Assembly: GCA_021827225.1 (NCBI GenBank)
Contig: JAKAXG010000104.1
Coordinates: forward strand, 1 to 9,833
DNA: 9,833 nucleotides
Direction of reading: 5' to 3'
Origin: Actinomycetes bacterium
Lineage (GTDB): Bacteria; Actinomycetota; Acidimicrobiia; Acidimicrobiales; Palsa-688
Below the pieces are notes generated by a model, which searched no databases, had not been told where the DNA came from, and saw nothing but the letters and a program-made list of their open reading frames with translations. Positions 1 to 6,724 of the stretch are shown piece after piece (the first letter of the stretch is position 1; every line of letters begins with the position of its first letter). A program made the translations under genes and the position numbers.

Positions 1-1297
1 CCGATCTGGACGGATCGTGCCCGGCCCGGCCCCGCTCGTAGCGCGAGAAGATCGCTTGGCGCAGCTCGGGAGGAACGCCGGGGCCGTGGTCGTCGACGGC
101 GACGGCGACCACCCCGCCGGCGGCCGGCTCCACCACCACGTGCGTCGCTCCCCCCGCGTAGCGCTCGGCGTTGTCGAGCACGTTGACCAGCACCTGCTGC
201 ATACGCCGGCGGTCAACGGTGACGCGCGGGGCGTAGCCGTCCGGGTGGACGACCGGGATGTGGCGGCCGGTGTCGGCCAGGACCCCTTCGACGAAGCGGA
301 CGGCATCCACCGTCTCGCTGTCCAGCGTGGCCGTCCCTGCCTCGAAGCGGGAGATCTCGAGAAGGTCGCTGACCAGCCGGGCGAAGGACCGGACTTCCTG
401 GTCGAGAGCGTCCACCGCGGCGCAGGCCTCGGGGGGGAGCGTGTCACGTCGACGCTGGACGACCGACACCGCCGCCGCGAACGCGGCGAGCGGGCCGCGC
501 AGGTCATGGCTGACGTCCGCCGCGAACCTCGCTTCGCGGCGAGCCCGTTCCTCCAGCTCGTCGACCATGTGGTTGAACGACACGACGAGCGGCCCCAGGT
601 CCGGGTCGGCGGTGGTGGCCGGCAGGCGGACATCCTGCTTGCCGGCCCCGATCTCCCGGGCCACGAGGGATACAGCTCGAAGCGGTCGCAGGATACGCCC
701 GCTGACGAACGCACCCGTCGCCGCCCCGACCAGGGCGGCCAGCCCGGCCCCCACGGCCAGCACGGCGGCCAGGACGTTGAGGGTGTGCTGGACGTCGTTG
801 AGAGGTTCTAGAAAGTACAGCCGGGTCGACACCTCCGCGACAGGCACTCCGATGGCCAGGACCGGCCCGCTGGCTGTACCGACCGTCTGCCACCCGGCAT
901 GATCGTCCGCTACGACCGCCTGCAGCGACGCGGGAACCTGGGAGCGGTCAGCCGCGACCGAGCTCGAGTACCACTGCCCGTTGCGTTCCATCAGCGCGTG
1001 GCCCCCTCCGCTCACCTGAAGCCCCGACAGCAGCGCGGCCAGGTCGGTTTCCCCGGAGATGAGACGGCTTCGCACCAGCCGGGCGGATGTGTAGGCCTGA
1101 TGCACGGCCGCGTCCCGCCGGTCGCCGACGATCCAGTTGCGCACCAGCAGGTAAGAGGAGGCCGACAGGGCGCCGGCCAGGAGAAGTGACACCACCCCGA
1201 AGCCGACGATCGCTCGGAACCGCAGGGACAACGCCGACCAACCACCCGGCCGGCGTCGCTTGCTCCGGGTCCGCCTGGTCACACTCAGCGCGATCAT
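1..1297 (-). CDS. Sensor histidine kinase, C-terminus cut by the window edge
   Basis: Membrane sensor kinase, autophosphorylating on His and passing phosphate to a response regulator. Reading the minus strand from the ATG at 1297 gives 432 codons without a stop, running off the left edge. The order is: a basic N-terminus; membrane segment at about residues 29-51; an extracytoplasmic sensor region of about 115 residues with no recognised domain; a second membrane segment at about 171-195; HAMP at about 196-250; a dimerisation/phosphoacceptor helix with VSHDLRGPL (His264); the N box NVLDNAERY (372-380); and the G1 box DDHGPG (402-407). The G2 box lies outside the window. The His motif is unusual: the common HExxT/N reads HDLRG. 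The HisKA region resembles actinobacterial MtrB-type kinases, but not enough to name it. No clear Shine-Dalgarno precedes the ATG; a 28-bp palindrome lies there instead. The upstream gene is an oxidoreductase, not a regulator, so its partner is unknown or lies further left. Confidence 0.9.
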   Translation of the reverse strand, partial: MIALSVTRRTRSKRRRPGGWSALSLRFRAIVGFGVVSLLLAGALSASSYLLVRNWIVGDRRDAAVHQAYTSARLVRSRLISGETDLAALLSGLQVSGGGHALMERNGQWYSSSVAADRSQVPASLQAVVADDHAGWQTVGTASGPVLAIGVPVAEVSTRLYFLEPLNDVQHTLNVLAAVLAVGAGLAALVGAATGAFVSGRILRPLRAVSLVAREIGAGKQDVRLPATTADPDLGPLVVSFNHMVDELEERARREARFAADVSHDLRGPLAAFAAAVSVVQRRRDTLPPEACAAVDALDQEVRSFARLVSDLLEISRFEAGTATLDSETVDAVRFVEGVLADTGRHIPVVHPDGYAPRVTVDRRRMQQVLVNVLDNAERYAGGATHVVVEPAAGGVVAVAVDDHGPGVPPELRQAIFSRYERGRAGHDPSRS

Positions 1298-1301
1298 GGG
1301 A

Positions 1302-1329
1302 GGGCGGTGCCATTCGAAAAGGACCGCCC
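1302..1329. promoter_or_regulatory. 28-bp dyad-symmetric site in front of the histidine kinase
   Basis: Perfect 7-bp arms GGGCGGT (1302-1308) and ACCGCCC (1323-1329) flank a TTCGAA core (1313-1318) centred exactly on the same axis. Arm centres are 21 bp apart, two helical turns. It ends 5 bp before the kinase ATG at 1297. It may be a protein operator or, in the mRNA, a hairpin covering the start region. The symmetry is seen directly; the function is inferred. Confidence 0.5.
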
Positions 1330-1383
1330 GTCCAACGGCCCGCGCCCGGTCTTCGGCACCCGGCGATCCGGACAGCTCGCCCG

Positions 1384-2925
1384 TCAGGCTGGTGCGGGCG
1401 CGGCTCGGAGGGCCAGCGCGGCGGCCGACACGCCCGACTGCAGGGCCGGATTCTGGCCGCCGCCGTTGGTCCACGCCCCGGCCAGGAAGAGGTTCCGGAT
1501 GGGCGTCCGTTGTGGCAGCCATCCCAGCCCGGTGTTCGCCGGCGTGTTCTCGTAGCCCTCTATCGCCCCGCGCGGGTTGGCGGTGTACGCCCAGTTGGTG
1601 AGCGGAGTGGACACTTCACGGTGGCGGATGGCGGCCTCCAGGCCAGGGACGTACCGCTCGGCGGCGGCGGTGAGTCCGTCAGCCACCTTCTCTTTGACGG
1701 CCAGGTACCGGGGGTTGGTGTGGTACCGGCTGACATCCCCTCCGGTGCCCCAGGTGTCCTCGTAATCCCAGGAGGCGACCGAGGTGACCACGACCACGCC
1801 GTCCCCGGCCGGGGCACACCCGGGGTCGACGCGGGTGTAGTCGGTCAGGACGATCCCGGCCCGGTTCCATTGGCCGGCCAGAGCCGTCTTCTCGTTGGCG
1901 TCGTGGTCGAAGTCGGGAAAGACGAACAACTCATGCGGGAGGGTCTGCTCCGCGAAGACATCCCGGTCGAGGCCCAGATAGACGCTCACCGTCGTGTACG
2001 AGGGGGCCGGCGCCTCCAGGCGGCCGACGTAGTCGGCCGGAAGGTGACCCCTGCCCACCATGTCGAGCATGGTGGCCGGGGCGTTCGCGTTGGAGATGAC
2101 GGTGTCGGTGTCGACCCGCAGGCCTGCCTCGGTCGTCACGGCCGTGGCGTGTCGGTCGCTCAGTTCTATGGTCGTCACCCGCTGGCCGAAGCGGATCTCG
2201 CCGCCCCGGTGGTGCAGCGAGTCGACCAGCGCCCGGCTGAGGGCGGCGCCGCCGCCGTGGGGATACCACCCGCCGTAGTCGTGGTAGCTCGCAACCGCGT
2301 TCGCATGCAGCAGGCTGGAGAGCCGCGACGGAGGCAGGCCGAGATAGACCCACAGGGCGCCCAGCACTGCGCGGGTCTTGGCGTCGGTCACATGCCGCGC
2401 CATGGTCTGCTCGGCCGTCTCGCCGCTCAGCCTGGCGAGGGAGGGATAGGCGGCCGGAAACTGGTCAAGAGCCACCTTGCGGCCTGCGGCCAGGTCCTCC
2501 GACATTCTGCGTAGATCGGCATGGGCCGCGACCTGCTGGTCCAGCACGGCCCGGATGCCCGGCGCCTGATCGGGGAAGCGCCGGATCACCTCCGACTCGT
2601 ACCGGAAACGGTCGGCGTGGGCGATGATGTCCATTCCTGGGAAGCGGGCCATGTAGAGGGGATCGAGCCGCTCCATGTAGAGGCGCTCGCTAATGCCGAG
2701 CTCCCGGTAGGCGCCGTCCATCCCACCCCCTGGCGCCAACCCGTTCAGGGCATGCAGGCTGGCGTCGAAGCGGTACGGGCCGCGCTGGAAGGCGGCGGCG
2801 TAACCCCCGGGATTCTCGCCCTGCTCCAACACCACGACGTGGCGGCCCTGGCCGGCCACAGCTACCGCCGCCGCCAGCCCTCCGAGGCCTGCCCCGATCA
2901 CGACTACATCAGCACGGTCAACCAT
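1384..2925 (-). CDS. FAD-dependent oxidoreductase, phytoene desaturase / retinol saturase-like family
   Basis: A 513-residue flavoprotein of the CrtI/CrtISO/retinol-saturase superfamily, which reduces, oxidises or isomerises conjugated polyenes and related lipids. The N-terminus has the FAD Rossmann motif VVIGAGLGGLAAAVAVAGQG (residues 8-27), ending with the acidic residue in VVLEQGENPGG (31-41). The middle segment WYPHGGGAALSRALV resembles the GG-containing signature of retinol saturases and carotenoid isomerases. The C-terminus has the second FAD signature LFLAGAWTNGGGQNPALQSG (479-498). There is no signal peptide or clear membrane helix. The start is the ATG at 2925 because AAGGAG lies 7 nt upstream and the Rossmann fold begins directly after it. 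The open frame continues to about 3237, but that extension overlaps the ferredoxin gene. A gap of 152 bp with a hairpin separates it from the ferredoxin, so it may be a separate transcript or a distal member of the redox operon. The substrate cannot be told. Confidence 0.88.
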   Translation of the reverse strand: MVDRADVVVIGAGLGGLAAAVAVAGQGRHVVVLEQGENPGGYAAAFQRGPYRFDASLHALNGLAPGGGMDGAYRELGISERLYMERLDPLYMARFPGMDIIAHADRFRYESEVIRRFPDQAPGIRAVLDQQVAAHADLRRMSEDLAAGRKVALDQFPAAYPSLARLSGETAEQTMARHVTDAKTRAVLGALWVYLGLPPSRLSSLLHANAVASYHDYGGWYPHGGGAALSRALVDSLHHRGGEIRFGQRVTTIELSDRHATAVTTEAGLRVDTDTVISNANAPATMLDMVGRGHLPADYVGRLEAPAPSYTTVSVYLGLDRDVFAEQTLPHELFVFPDFDHDANEKTALAGQWNRAGIVLTDYTRVDPGCAPAGDGVVVVTSVASWDYEDTWGTGGDVSRYHTNPRYLAVKEKVADGLTAAAERYVPGLEAAIRHREVSTPLTNWAYTANPRGAIEGYENTPANTGLGWLPQRTPIRNLFLAGAWTNGGGQNPALQSGVSAAALALRAAPAPA

Positions 2926-3030
2926 CAGCCTTCTCCTTCCAGAGGGACCTGTGTGGCCGAAGCAAGCAGCAGACGTGCCGGCGCAACAGAGGCGGAAGGC
3001 CTCCCTCGGCGCCGATGATGGTCGCCCCCT

Positions 3031-3046
3031 CCCGCCAGCCGGCGGG
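3031..3046 (-). terminator. Possible hairpin terminator after the ferredoxin gene
   Basis: CCCGCC and GGCGGG (3031-3036 and 3041-3046) form a perfect 6-bp GC stem with a 4-nt loop, 31 bp past the ferredoxin stop. No T-run follows, so it may be only a pause or processing site. It lies in the 152-bp gap between ferredoxin and the FAD oxidoreductase, the only sizeable gap in this gene string. Confidence 0.25.
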
Positions 3047-3077
3047 GGAGCGGCCGCCGGGGAAGGCCGGGCCGGTG

Positions 3078-3302
3078 TCAGCCGGCCGTCGGGGACAGCG
3101 ACAGCGCCCCTCCCGGGCAGCAGCGCACCGCCCGCAGAGCCCGGCGCACCGCCGGCCCGTCGGTGATCGGCTCGGGCGTCACCCGGGCGTAGCCCCACGT
3201 GTCCAGGGATATCCCTTCCGGGAACACCACCGAGCACATTCCGAACCCCGCGCAGCGGGAGGCGTCGAAGTGCAACCTGACGGCCGGGCCATCAGAGGGC
3301 AA
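3078..3302 (-). CDS. Small ferredoxin, single [3Fe-4S]-type cluster
   Basis: A 74-residue cytoplasmic electron carrier. It has the layout of actinobacterial single-cluster ferredoxins that often serve cytochrome P450s: SRCAGFGMC (Cys17 and Cys23, with Phe at the place of the middle Cys), an acidic middle, then RCCPGGAL near the end (Cys62-Pro63). Replacement of the middle Cys argues for [3Fe-4S] rather than [4Fe-4S], as in that family. The extra Cys61 next to the ligand is unusual. The ATG at 3302 lies inside the end of the NuoF-like gene (11-nt overlap), which indicates translational coupling. No P450 is in the window. The likely partner is therefore the NuoF-like flavoprotein just upstream or the FAD oxidoreductase just downstream; this pairing is inferred from position. 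Confidence 0.85.
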   Translation of the reverse strand: MPSDGPAVRLHFDASRCAGFGMCSVVFPEGISLDTWGYARVTPEPITDGPAVRRALRAVRCCPGGALSLSPTAG

Positions 3303-4608
3303 GACCGGTCCTCCTCGCCGGGGTGGGGAACAGCGCGTCGTCGGTGCGGCCCGAGCAGCGGCGTCTGCGGTGCAGGCTGATCTCGTCCCAGAAGGTCGTG
3401 ACGGCGCTCTCGACCATGGCCACCGCTCCGTCGGGCAGATGGCACAGGTTTCTTCCCCCGACGGCGTCGCCCAGCGCGGCGATACGCCGGGCGGCCGCTC
3501 GGACCCGCGCCGTTCCCGCGGCCAGACCGGCCATGGCGCCGGCCAGCTGGGGGAGACCGGCGTCGCAGGCGCCGCACTGGCCCGCCCTCTGAGCCGACAG
3601 CCAGGCGGCCAGCCGGGCCGCTTCGGTGAGCCCGCACCGACTGGCCCCCACCACGCCGAGCAGACCGCACCCGATCGGGGATCCCGCCCCGGACAGCGCG
3701 ACCGGGTCGACGGACAGGTCCCATACCACCCCGGCCGGCTGCCAGCGGCCGGCGTAGCCGCCGACGAGGACCGCGGCCGGTCTGTCCGCCGCTCCTCCCG
3801 CCGCCTCCACGGCTCGGCCCACGGTGGCCGGCCCCACCACCTCGATCACCCGCCCCGGGGAGACCACGTCGCCCGTCACCGTGATCAGCACCGATCCCGG
3901 GGTGTCGGCTGATCCCAACTGGCGGAACCACTCCGGTCCCTCCCGCACGATGAGGGCGGCGTGGCAGAGCGTCTCCGCGTTGCTGACCACCGTGGGACGG
4001 CCGCCCACCCCCCTGACCGCCGTGGGGACACTGCGCCCGGCGGGCAGCGGCGGCCCACCGTTGATCCACGACACCAGGGCGCTGGACTCGCCGGCCACGT
4101 AGCGGTCGGGCACGACCAGCACCACCGCCGCCGCCCGGTCCCCGCAACGTTCGGAGGCGGCCTCGCGCAGGGAGTCGGCCGGGGCGCCGGCGTGCACGGC
4201 CAGGATCACCCGGTCGGCGCCCACCGCGGTGGCCACGGCCTGCGCCCCGTCCAGGATCAGATGGGGCCGGTTCAGCATCAGGTGGCGGTCCTTGCCGCTG
4301 GCCGGCTCGCTCTCGGTGGCGTTGACCACCACCACCGCCGGTCCCGGAGCCCGGCGGGCGGCGGCCATCTTGTCGGCCAGCGGGAAGTACCCGCCGCCCC
4401 GGCCCCGGAGGCCGGCGGCGCTGATCATCTCGAAGATCCGGTCAGGGCGGTCCAGGTCCGGGGAGGTCGCGCCCAGCCGGGCCCGGTGGGATGGCAGATC
4501 CTCCCGGCCCGCCGGGCCGGCCAGCAGCCGCCCGTTCCCGGATCCCAGCACGGCCAGGTCAGCCGTCCCGGTGTCCGGACGGCCCACCTGCGCGCCGGTG
4601 CTGCTCAA
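3292..4608 (-). CDS. NuoF-like flavoprotein (FMN site, SLBB, Fe-S region)
   Basis: A 438-residue homologue of the complex I 51-kDa subunit NuoF, related to RnfC, probably the cytoplasmic entry module of this redox operon. The FMN/NADH-site motifs are GLRGRGGGYFPLADKM (66-81; usual form GLRGRGGAGFPTGxKW), VNATESEPASGKDR (95-108; usual xNxDEGEPGTFKDR) and PTVVSNAETL (205-214). An SLBB domain follows at about 238-325. The C-terminal Fe-S region has CGAC (Cys345, Cys348) and NLCHLPDGA (Cys389); the usual third Cys of CGxCxPC is Gly351, so only three of the four family ligands are present. The end TFWDEISLH matches the family's FRxEFExHI. The thioredoxin-like and Nuo partner subunits are absent, so this is not complex I. 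The chosen start is TTG at 4608, overlapping the previous stop as TTGA; GTG at 4587 is an alternative. NADH as donor is inferred from family. Confidence 0.87.
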   Translation of the reverse strand: MSSTGAQVGRPDTGTADLAVLGSGNGRLLAGPAGREDLPSHRARLGATSPDLDRPDRIFEMISAAGLRGRGGGYFPLADKMAAARRAPGPAVVVVNATESEPASGKDRHLMLNRPHLILDGAQAVATAVGADRVILAVHAGAPADSLREAASERCGDRAAAVVLVVPDRYVAGESSALVSWINGGPPLPAGRSVPTAVRGVGGRPTVVSNAETLCHAALIVREGPEWFRQLGSADTPGSVLITVTGDVVSPGRVIEVVGPATVGRAVEAAGGAADRPAAVLVGGYAGRWQPAGVVWDLSVDPVALSGAGSPIGCGLLGVVGASRCGLTEAARLAAWLSAQRAGQCGACDAGLPQLAGAMAGLAAGTARVRAAARRIAALGDAVGGRNLCHLPDGAVAMVESAVTTFWDEISLHRRRRCSGRTDDALFPTPARRTGLAL

Positions 4609-5288
4609 CGCCGTACTGCTTCCGCCGCCGACCGGGGCGCGACCCGGTCACGGCCCACCACCGGTACCGCCGCCGCAGCCACGGCCAGACCGACGACCAC
4701 GTAGAGGACGCGCAGGGTGGAGGTGTCCGAGCCGGCCAGCACCCCGTGCAGCCACACCAGGCCGAACGCCGGGTAGGTCAACCGGTGGAAGATCACCCAT
4801 CGGGCCCCGACCACCGCCCGGCCGGCCAGAGCGGCGGAGCCCACGACCAGCACCAGCAGGTACAACGCCCCGGTGCCGTACGCCACCGCCGCCGGCCTGT
4901 AGGCCGACGTCCCCGGGACGACCAGCGACAGCCAACCGACACCGGCGTAGCGGTCGGCCAGCAGCGAGCCGACGTGGGCGGCGACCAGCACGGCCAGACC
5001 CGGGACCAGGGCGGTGTGGAACCGGAGCAGCGTCTGGCGGTGGCGGCCCGATCCCCGGCGGGACGGCCGCCGGAAGCGCAGCCCCAGGAAGGCGATGGCG
5101 CCCAGCGCCACGAACGCCCCGATACCGGTGGACCGGGCCAGCACCCACGGGAACATCCGGCTGCGCGACAGGGGGGCGATCAGCACGCCGAACAGGTAAC
5201 CGGCGCCGGTGAGGGCCGCCACTACCGCCGCCACCACGGGGGCGCCGGCGGCAGCCGACGGCCGACCGGTCACCGGCGCCCCGGTCAC
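4605..5288 (-). CDS. Ferric reductase-like transmembrane b-type cytochrome
   Basis: A 227-residue integral membrane protein with about six hydrophobic segments (roughly residues 14-40, 52-70, 88-110, 133-155, 164-186 and 191-212). Two histidine pairs sit in separate helices: FHTALV...AAH (His91, His105; 14 apart) and FHRLTY...WLH (His168, His181; 13 apart). This is the bis-heme pattern of the ferric reductase transmembrane domain superfamily (NOX, FRE, MsrQ, YedZ), which carries electrons across the membrane from inside to outside. No FAD/NADPH domain is fused, so cytoplasmic reductant must come from another protein, most likely the NuoF-like protein encoded next. The start is the GTG at 5288, overlapping the ApbE stop by 4 nt (GTGA). 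An in-frame GTG at 5273, in a 13-bp direct repeat, is the alternative. Codons upstream of 5288 belong to ApbE. Iron reduction is not implied: members serve several acceptors. Confidence 0.85.
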   Translation of the reverse strand: MTGAPVTGRPSAAAGAPVVAAVVAALTGAGYLFGVLIAPLSRSRMFPWVLARSTGIGAFVALGAIAFLGLRFRRPSRRGSGRHRQTLLRFHTALVPGLAVLVAAHVGSLLADRYAGVGWLSLVVPGTSAYRPAAVAYGTGALYLLVLVVGSAALAGRAVVGARWVIFHRLTYPAFGLVWLHGVLAGSDTSTLRVLYVVVGLAVAAAAVPVVGRDRVAPRSAAEAVRR

Positions 5289-5293
5289 CGGCG
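5266..5293. repeat. 13-bp tandem direct repeat at the ApbE/cytochrome junction
   Basis: CCGGTCACCGGCG occurs at 5266-5278 and again at 5281-5293, a 15-bp period. It covers the ApbE stop and the start of the cytochrome, duplicates the peptide VTG in the latter (VTGAPVTG) and creates two in-frame GTG start candidates (5288 and 5273). Confidence 0.7.
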
Positions 5294-6229
5294 GGACCAC
5301 ACGACGTACGGCTCCATGGCCGGGCTGCTCAGCGCCGCGTCGCCCGGGCCCACCCACAGGGCGGCCAGCCCGCGCTCTGCGGCCAGGCGGCCGATGCCGT
5401 CGGCTCCGGCGAGGAACAGGGCCTTCGACCACACCTCGGCCCACGCCGGGTCGGGGCCGACGACGGTCACCGAGAACAGACCCCGGCCACCGGGTTCGCC
5501 GGTGCGGGGGTCGATGAGATGGTGCAGGCTGCGCCCGGCGGACATCCACTGCCGGACGCGCACCGAGGAGGTGGCCACCGCCATGCCGCTCACCTCCAGC
5601 ACCGCCACCGGTTGATCCGTCCCGTCCGGCGGTTCCACCCCGATCCGCCAGCCGCCGCCGCCCGGGGACCCGGAGGCGACCAGGTCGCCACCCGCCTCGA
5701 CCAGGAAGTCGTCGGTCGCCGTGCTCATCACCTCGGCGGCCCAGCGCAGGGCCAAACCCTTGCCGATGCCTCCCAGGTCGATGCGCTGCCCACCCAGGTG
5801 GAGAAGGCCCACTCGTCGGACGGTGCTCGGCCGCCAGGCCCCGCGGGGTGGGGCACCGGCCGGGCCGCCGGCGCCGGTCCCCGGGCCGGCTGCGAAAGTA
5901 CGGCTGTACCCCAACTGGACCAGGCGGTCGTGGACCCGCGGATCGAATGCGCCACCGGTCTCCCGGTGCGCCGAGCGGGCCTCCTCCACGGCGCGCAGGA
6001 GCGTGGCCGGGACCCGGTGCCAGGCGCCGGGGCGGGCGTTGCAGCGGGCCAGCGCGCTGGTCGGCCGGAAGCGGCTGCACACCTCTTCCACGTGGGCGAA
6101 CACCTCGAGCGCCCGGGCCGCCGCCGGGCGGTCTCCGGCATCGGGCGCCGAGACGGCCACCCGGCAGGCCATCGCCGTGGTCTCCCAGCGGCCGAGGGTG
6201 GCGGTGGCGGACGGCTCAGGGGATGGCAT
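5285..6229 (-). CDS. apbE: FAD:protein FMN transferase, ApbE family
   Basis: A 314-residue enzyme of the ApbE family, which transfers FMN from FAD onto a Thr or Ser side chain of target redox proteins, using Mg2+. Family motifs occur in order: SRFRPTSALARCN (52-64), TGGAFDPRV (91-99), DLGGIGKG (151-158), EAGGDL (178-183), VATSS (218-222), HLIDPRTGEP (237-246) and AEVWSKALF (264-272). The last usually reads ADAxATALF, with Asp and Thr as metal ligands; here they are Glu265 and Lys269, a deviation that may mark a subfamily. The ATG at 6229 is chosen because it overlaps the previous gene's end by 14 nt and begins just before the first conserved block. There is no signal peptide or lipobox, so the enzyme appears cytoplasmic, unlike many exported ApbEs. 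Genes upstream encode two small membrane proteins with sequon-like tails, and the gene downstream encodes a membrane cytochrome; all are candidate partners. Confidence 0.92.
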   Translation of the reverse strand: MPSPEPSATATLGRWETTAMACRVAVSAPDAGDRPAAARALEVFAHVEEVCSRFRPTSALARCNARPGAWHRVPATLLRAVEEARSAHRETGGAFDPRVHDRLVQLGYSRTFAAGPGTGAGGPAGAPPRGAWRPSTVRRVGLLHLGGQRIDLGGIGKGLALRWAAEVMSTATDDFLVEAGGDLVASGSPGGGGWRIGVEPPDGTDQPVAVLEVSGMAVATSSVRVRQWMSAGRSLHHLIDPRTGEPGGRGLFSVTVVGPDPAWAEVWSKALFLAGADGIGRLAAERGLAALWVGPGDAALSSPAMEPYVVWSRR

Positions 6230-6695
6230 GCGACGCGCCGGTGGTGGCATTGACCGCCGGGGCGGGGGAGGACAGGACCGGAGGGGCCGCCGGGACGGCG
6301 ATCTGCGGCAGGGGGGCGATGGCCGGCACGGTGACCGGGGTGGCGGCCTGGGCGGCGCCCGGAGGGCCCGAGGTGGTCCGGATGACCGGCATGCCGGCCT
6401 CGAGGGAGCGGAGGGCCGTCTCGTCGGCCTGCAACGCCCGCTGGAGAGAGCGCACCGCATCAGTGGTCGGCGGCGCCGTCACCGCCGGCCGGGTGGGGAG
6501 CTGGCGGGCCGTGGCGGCCACCCCCGGTTGGCCGCTCACCCACGCCGCCAGGGCGCCGGTGCCGACCAGCGTGGTGGAGCCGACGATCACCCCCGGCAGG
6601 AGCCGCCGCAGCCGGTCGCCCGTGGCGCGGCGGCGGGCCGCCAGCCGGCGCAGCTCTCCCGGATCGGGGGCGTGACGCCGCGATCCCACTCTCAC
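6216..6695 (-). CDS. Small membrane-anchored protein ending in ATTGAS-type motif; candidate flavin carrier
   Basis: A 159-residue protein of no known family. Residues 1-32 are strongly basic (many Arg). One membrane helix follows at about 33-54 (LLPGVIVGSTTLVGTGALAA), so the C-terminus should be outside. Then come a short amphipathic helix (about 79-100, LQRALQADETALRSLEAG), a Pro/Ala/Val-rich linker and the end NATTGASHAIP. ATTGAS (150-155) is identical to a hexapeptide near the C-terminus of the gene just upstream. N-A-T-T-G-A-S aligns with the ApbE flavinylation sequon D-x-x-[ST]-G-A-T, with Ser155 at the acceptor position. The start is the GTG at 6695, with GAGG 6 nt before it; a second GTG two codons on is possible. 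The gene lies 29 nt after the upstream stop, and its end overlaps apbE by 14 nt. Flavinylation is inference from motif and position. Confidence 0.75.
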   Translation of the reverse strand: MRVGSRRHAPDPGELRRLAARRRATGDRLRRLLPGVIVGSTTLVGTGALAAWVSGQPGVAATARQLPTRPAVTAPPTTDAVRSLQRALQADETALRSLEAGMPVIRTTSGPPGAAQAATPVTVPAIAPLPQIAVPAAPPVLSSPAPAVNATTGASHAIP

Positions 6696-6724
6696 CCAGA
6701 TCCTCGGTCCGAACGCACGCGGGC

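Noticed and set aside
1087..2514. Plus-strand open frame of 475 codons opposite the FAD oxidoreductase and kinase
   Set aside because: It spans two real minus-strand genes and their gap, shows no domain, and has shadow-type composition.
2926..3237. Upstream in-frame extension of the FAD oxidoreductase
   Set aside because: The frame stays open but overlaps the ferredoxin gene, has no family similarity, and the ATG at 2925 has a strong Shine-Dalgarno just before the FAD fold.
3292..4608. Genuine complex I (nuo) gene
   Set aside because: No other Nuo subunit is nearby, one cluster cysteine is missing, and the neighbours are apbE and a ferric-reductase-like gene.
5289..6080. Upstream extension of the ferric-reductase-like frame
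   Set aside because: It is the shadow of apbE in another frame: Arg/Gly/Pro-rich with no membrane or other features.
6230..6460. Upstream extension of apbE
   Set aside because: It overlaps the 159-residue membrane protein gene, is Pro/Arg-rich low complexity and has no signal peptide.
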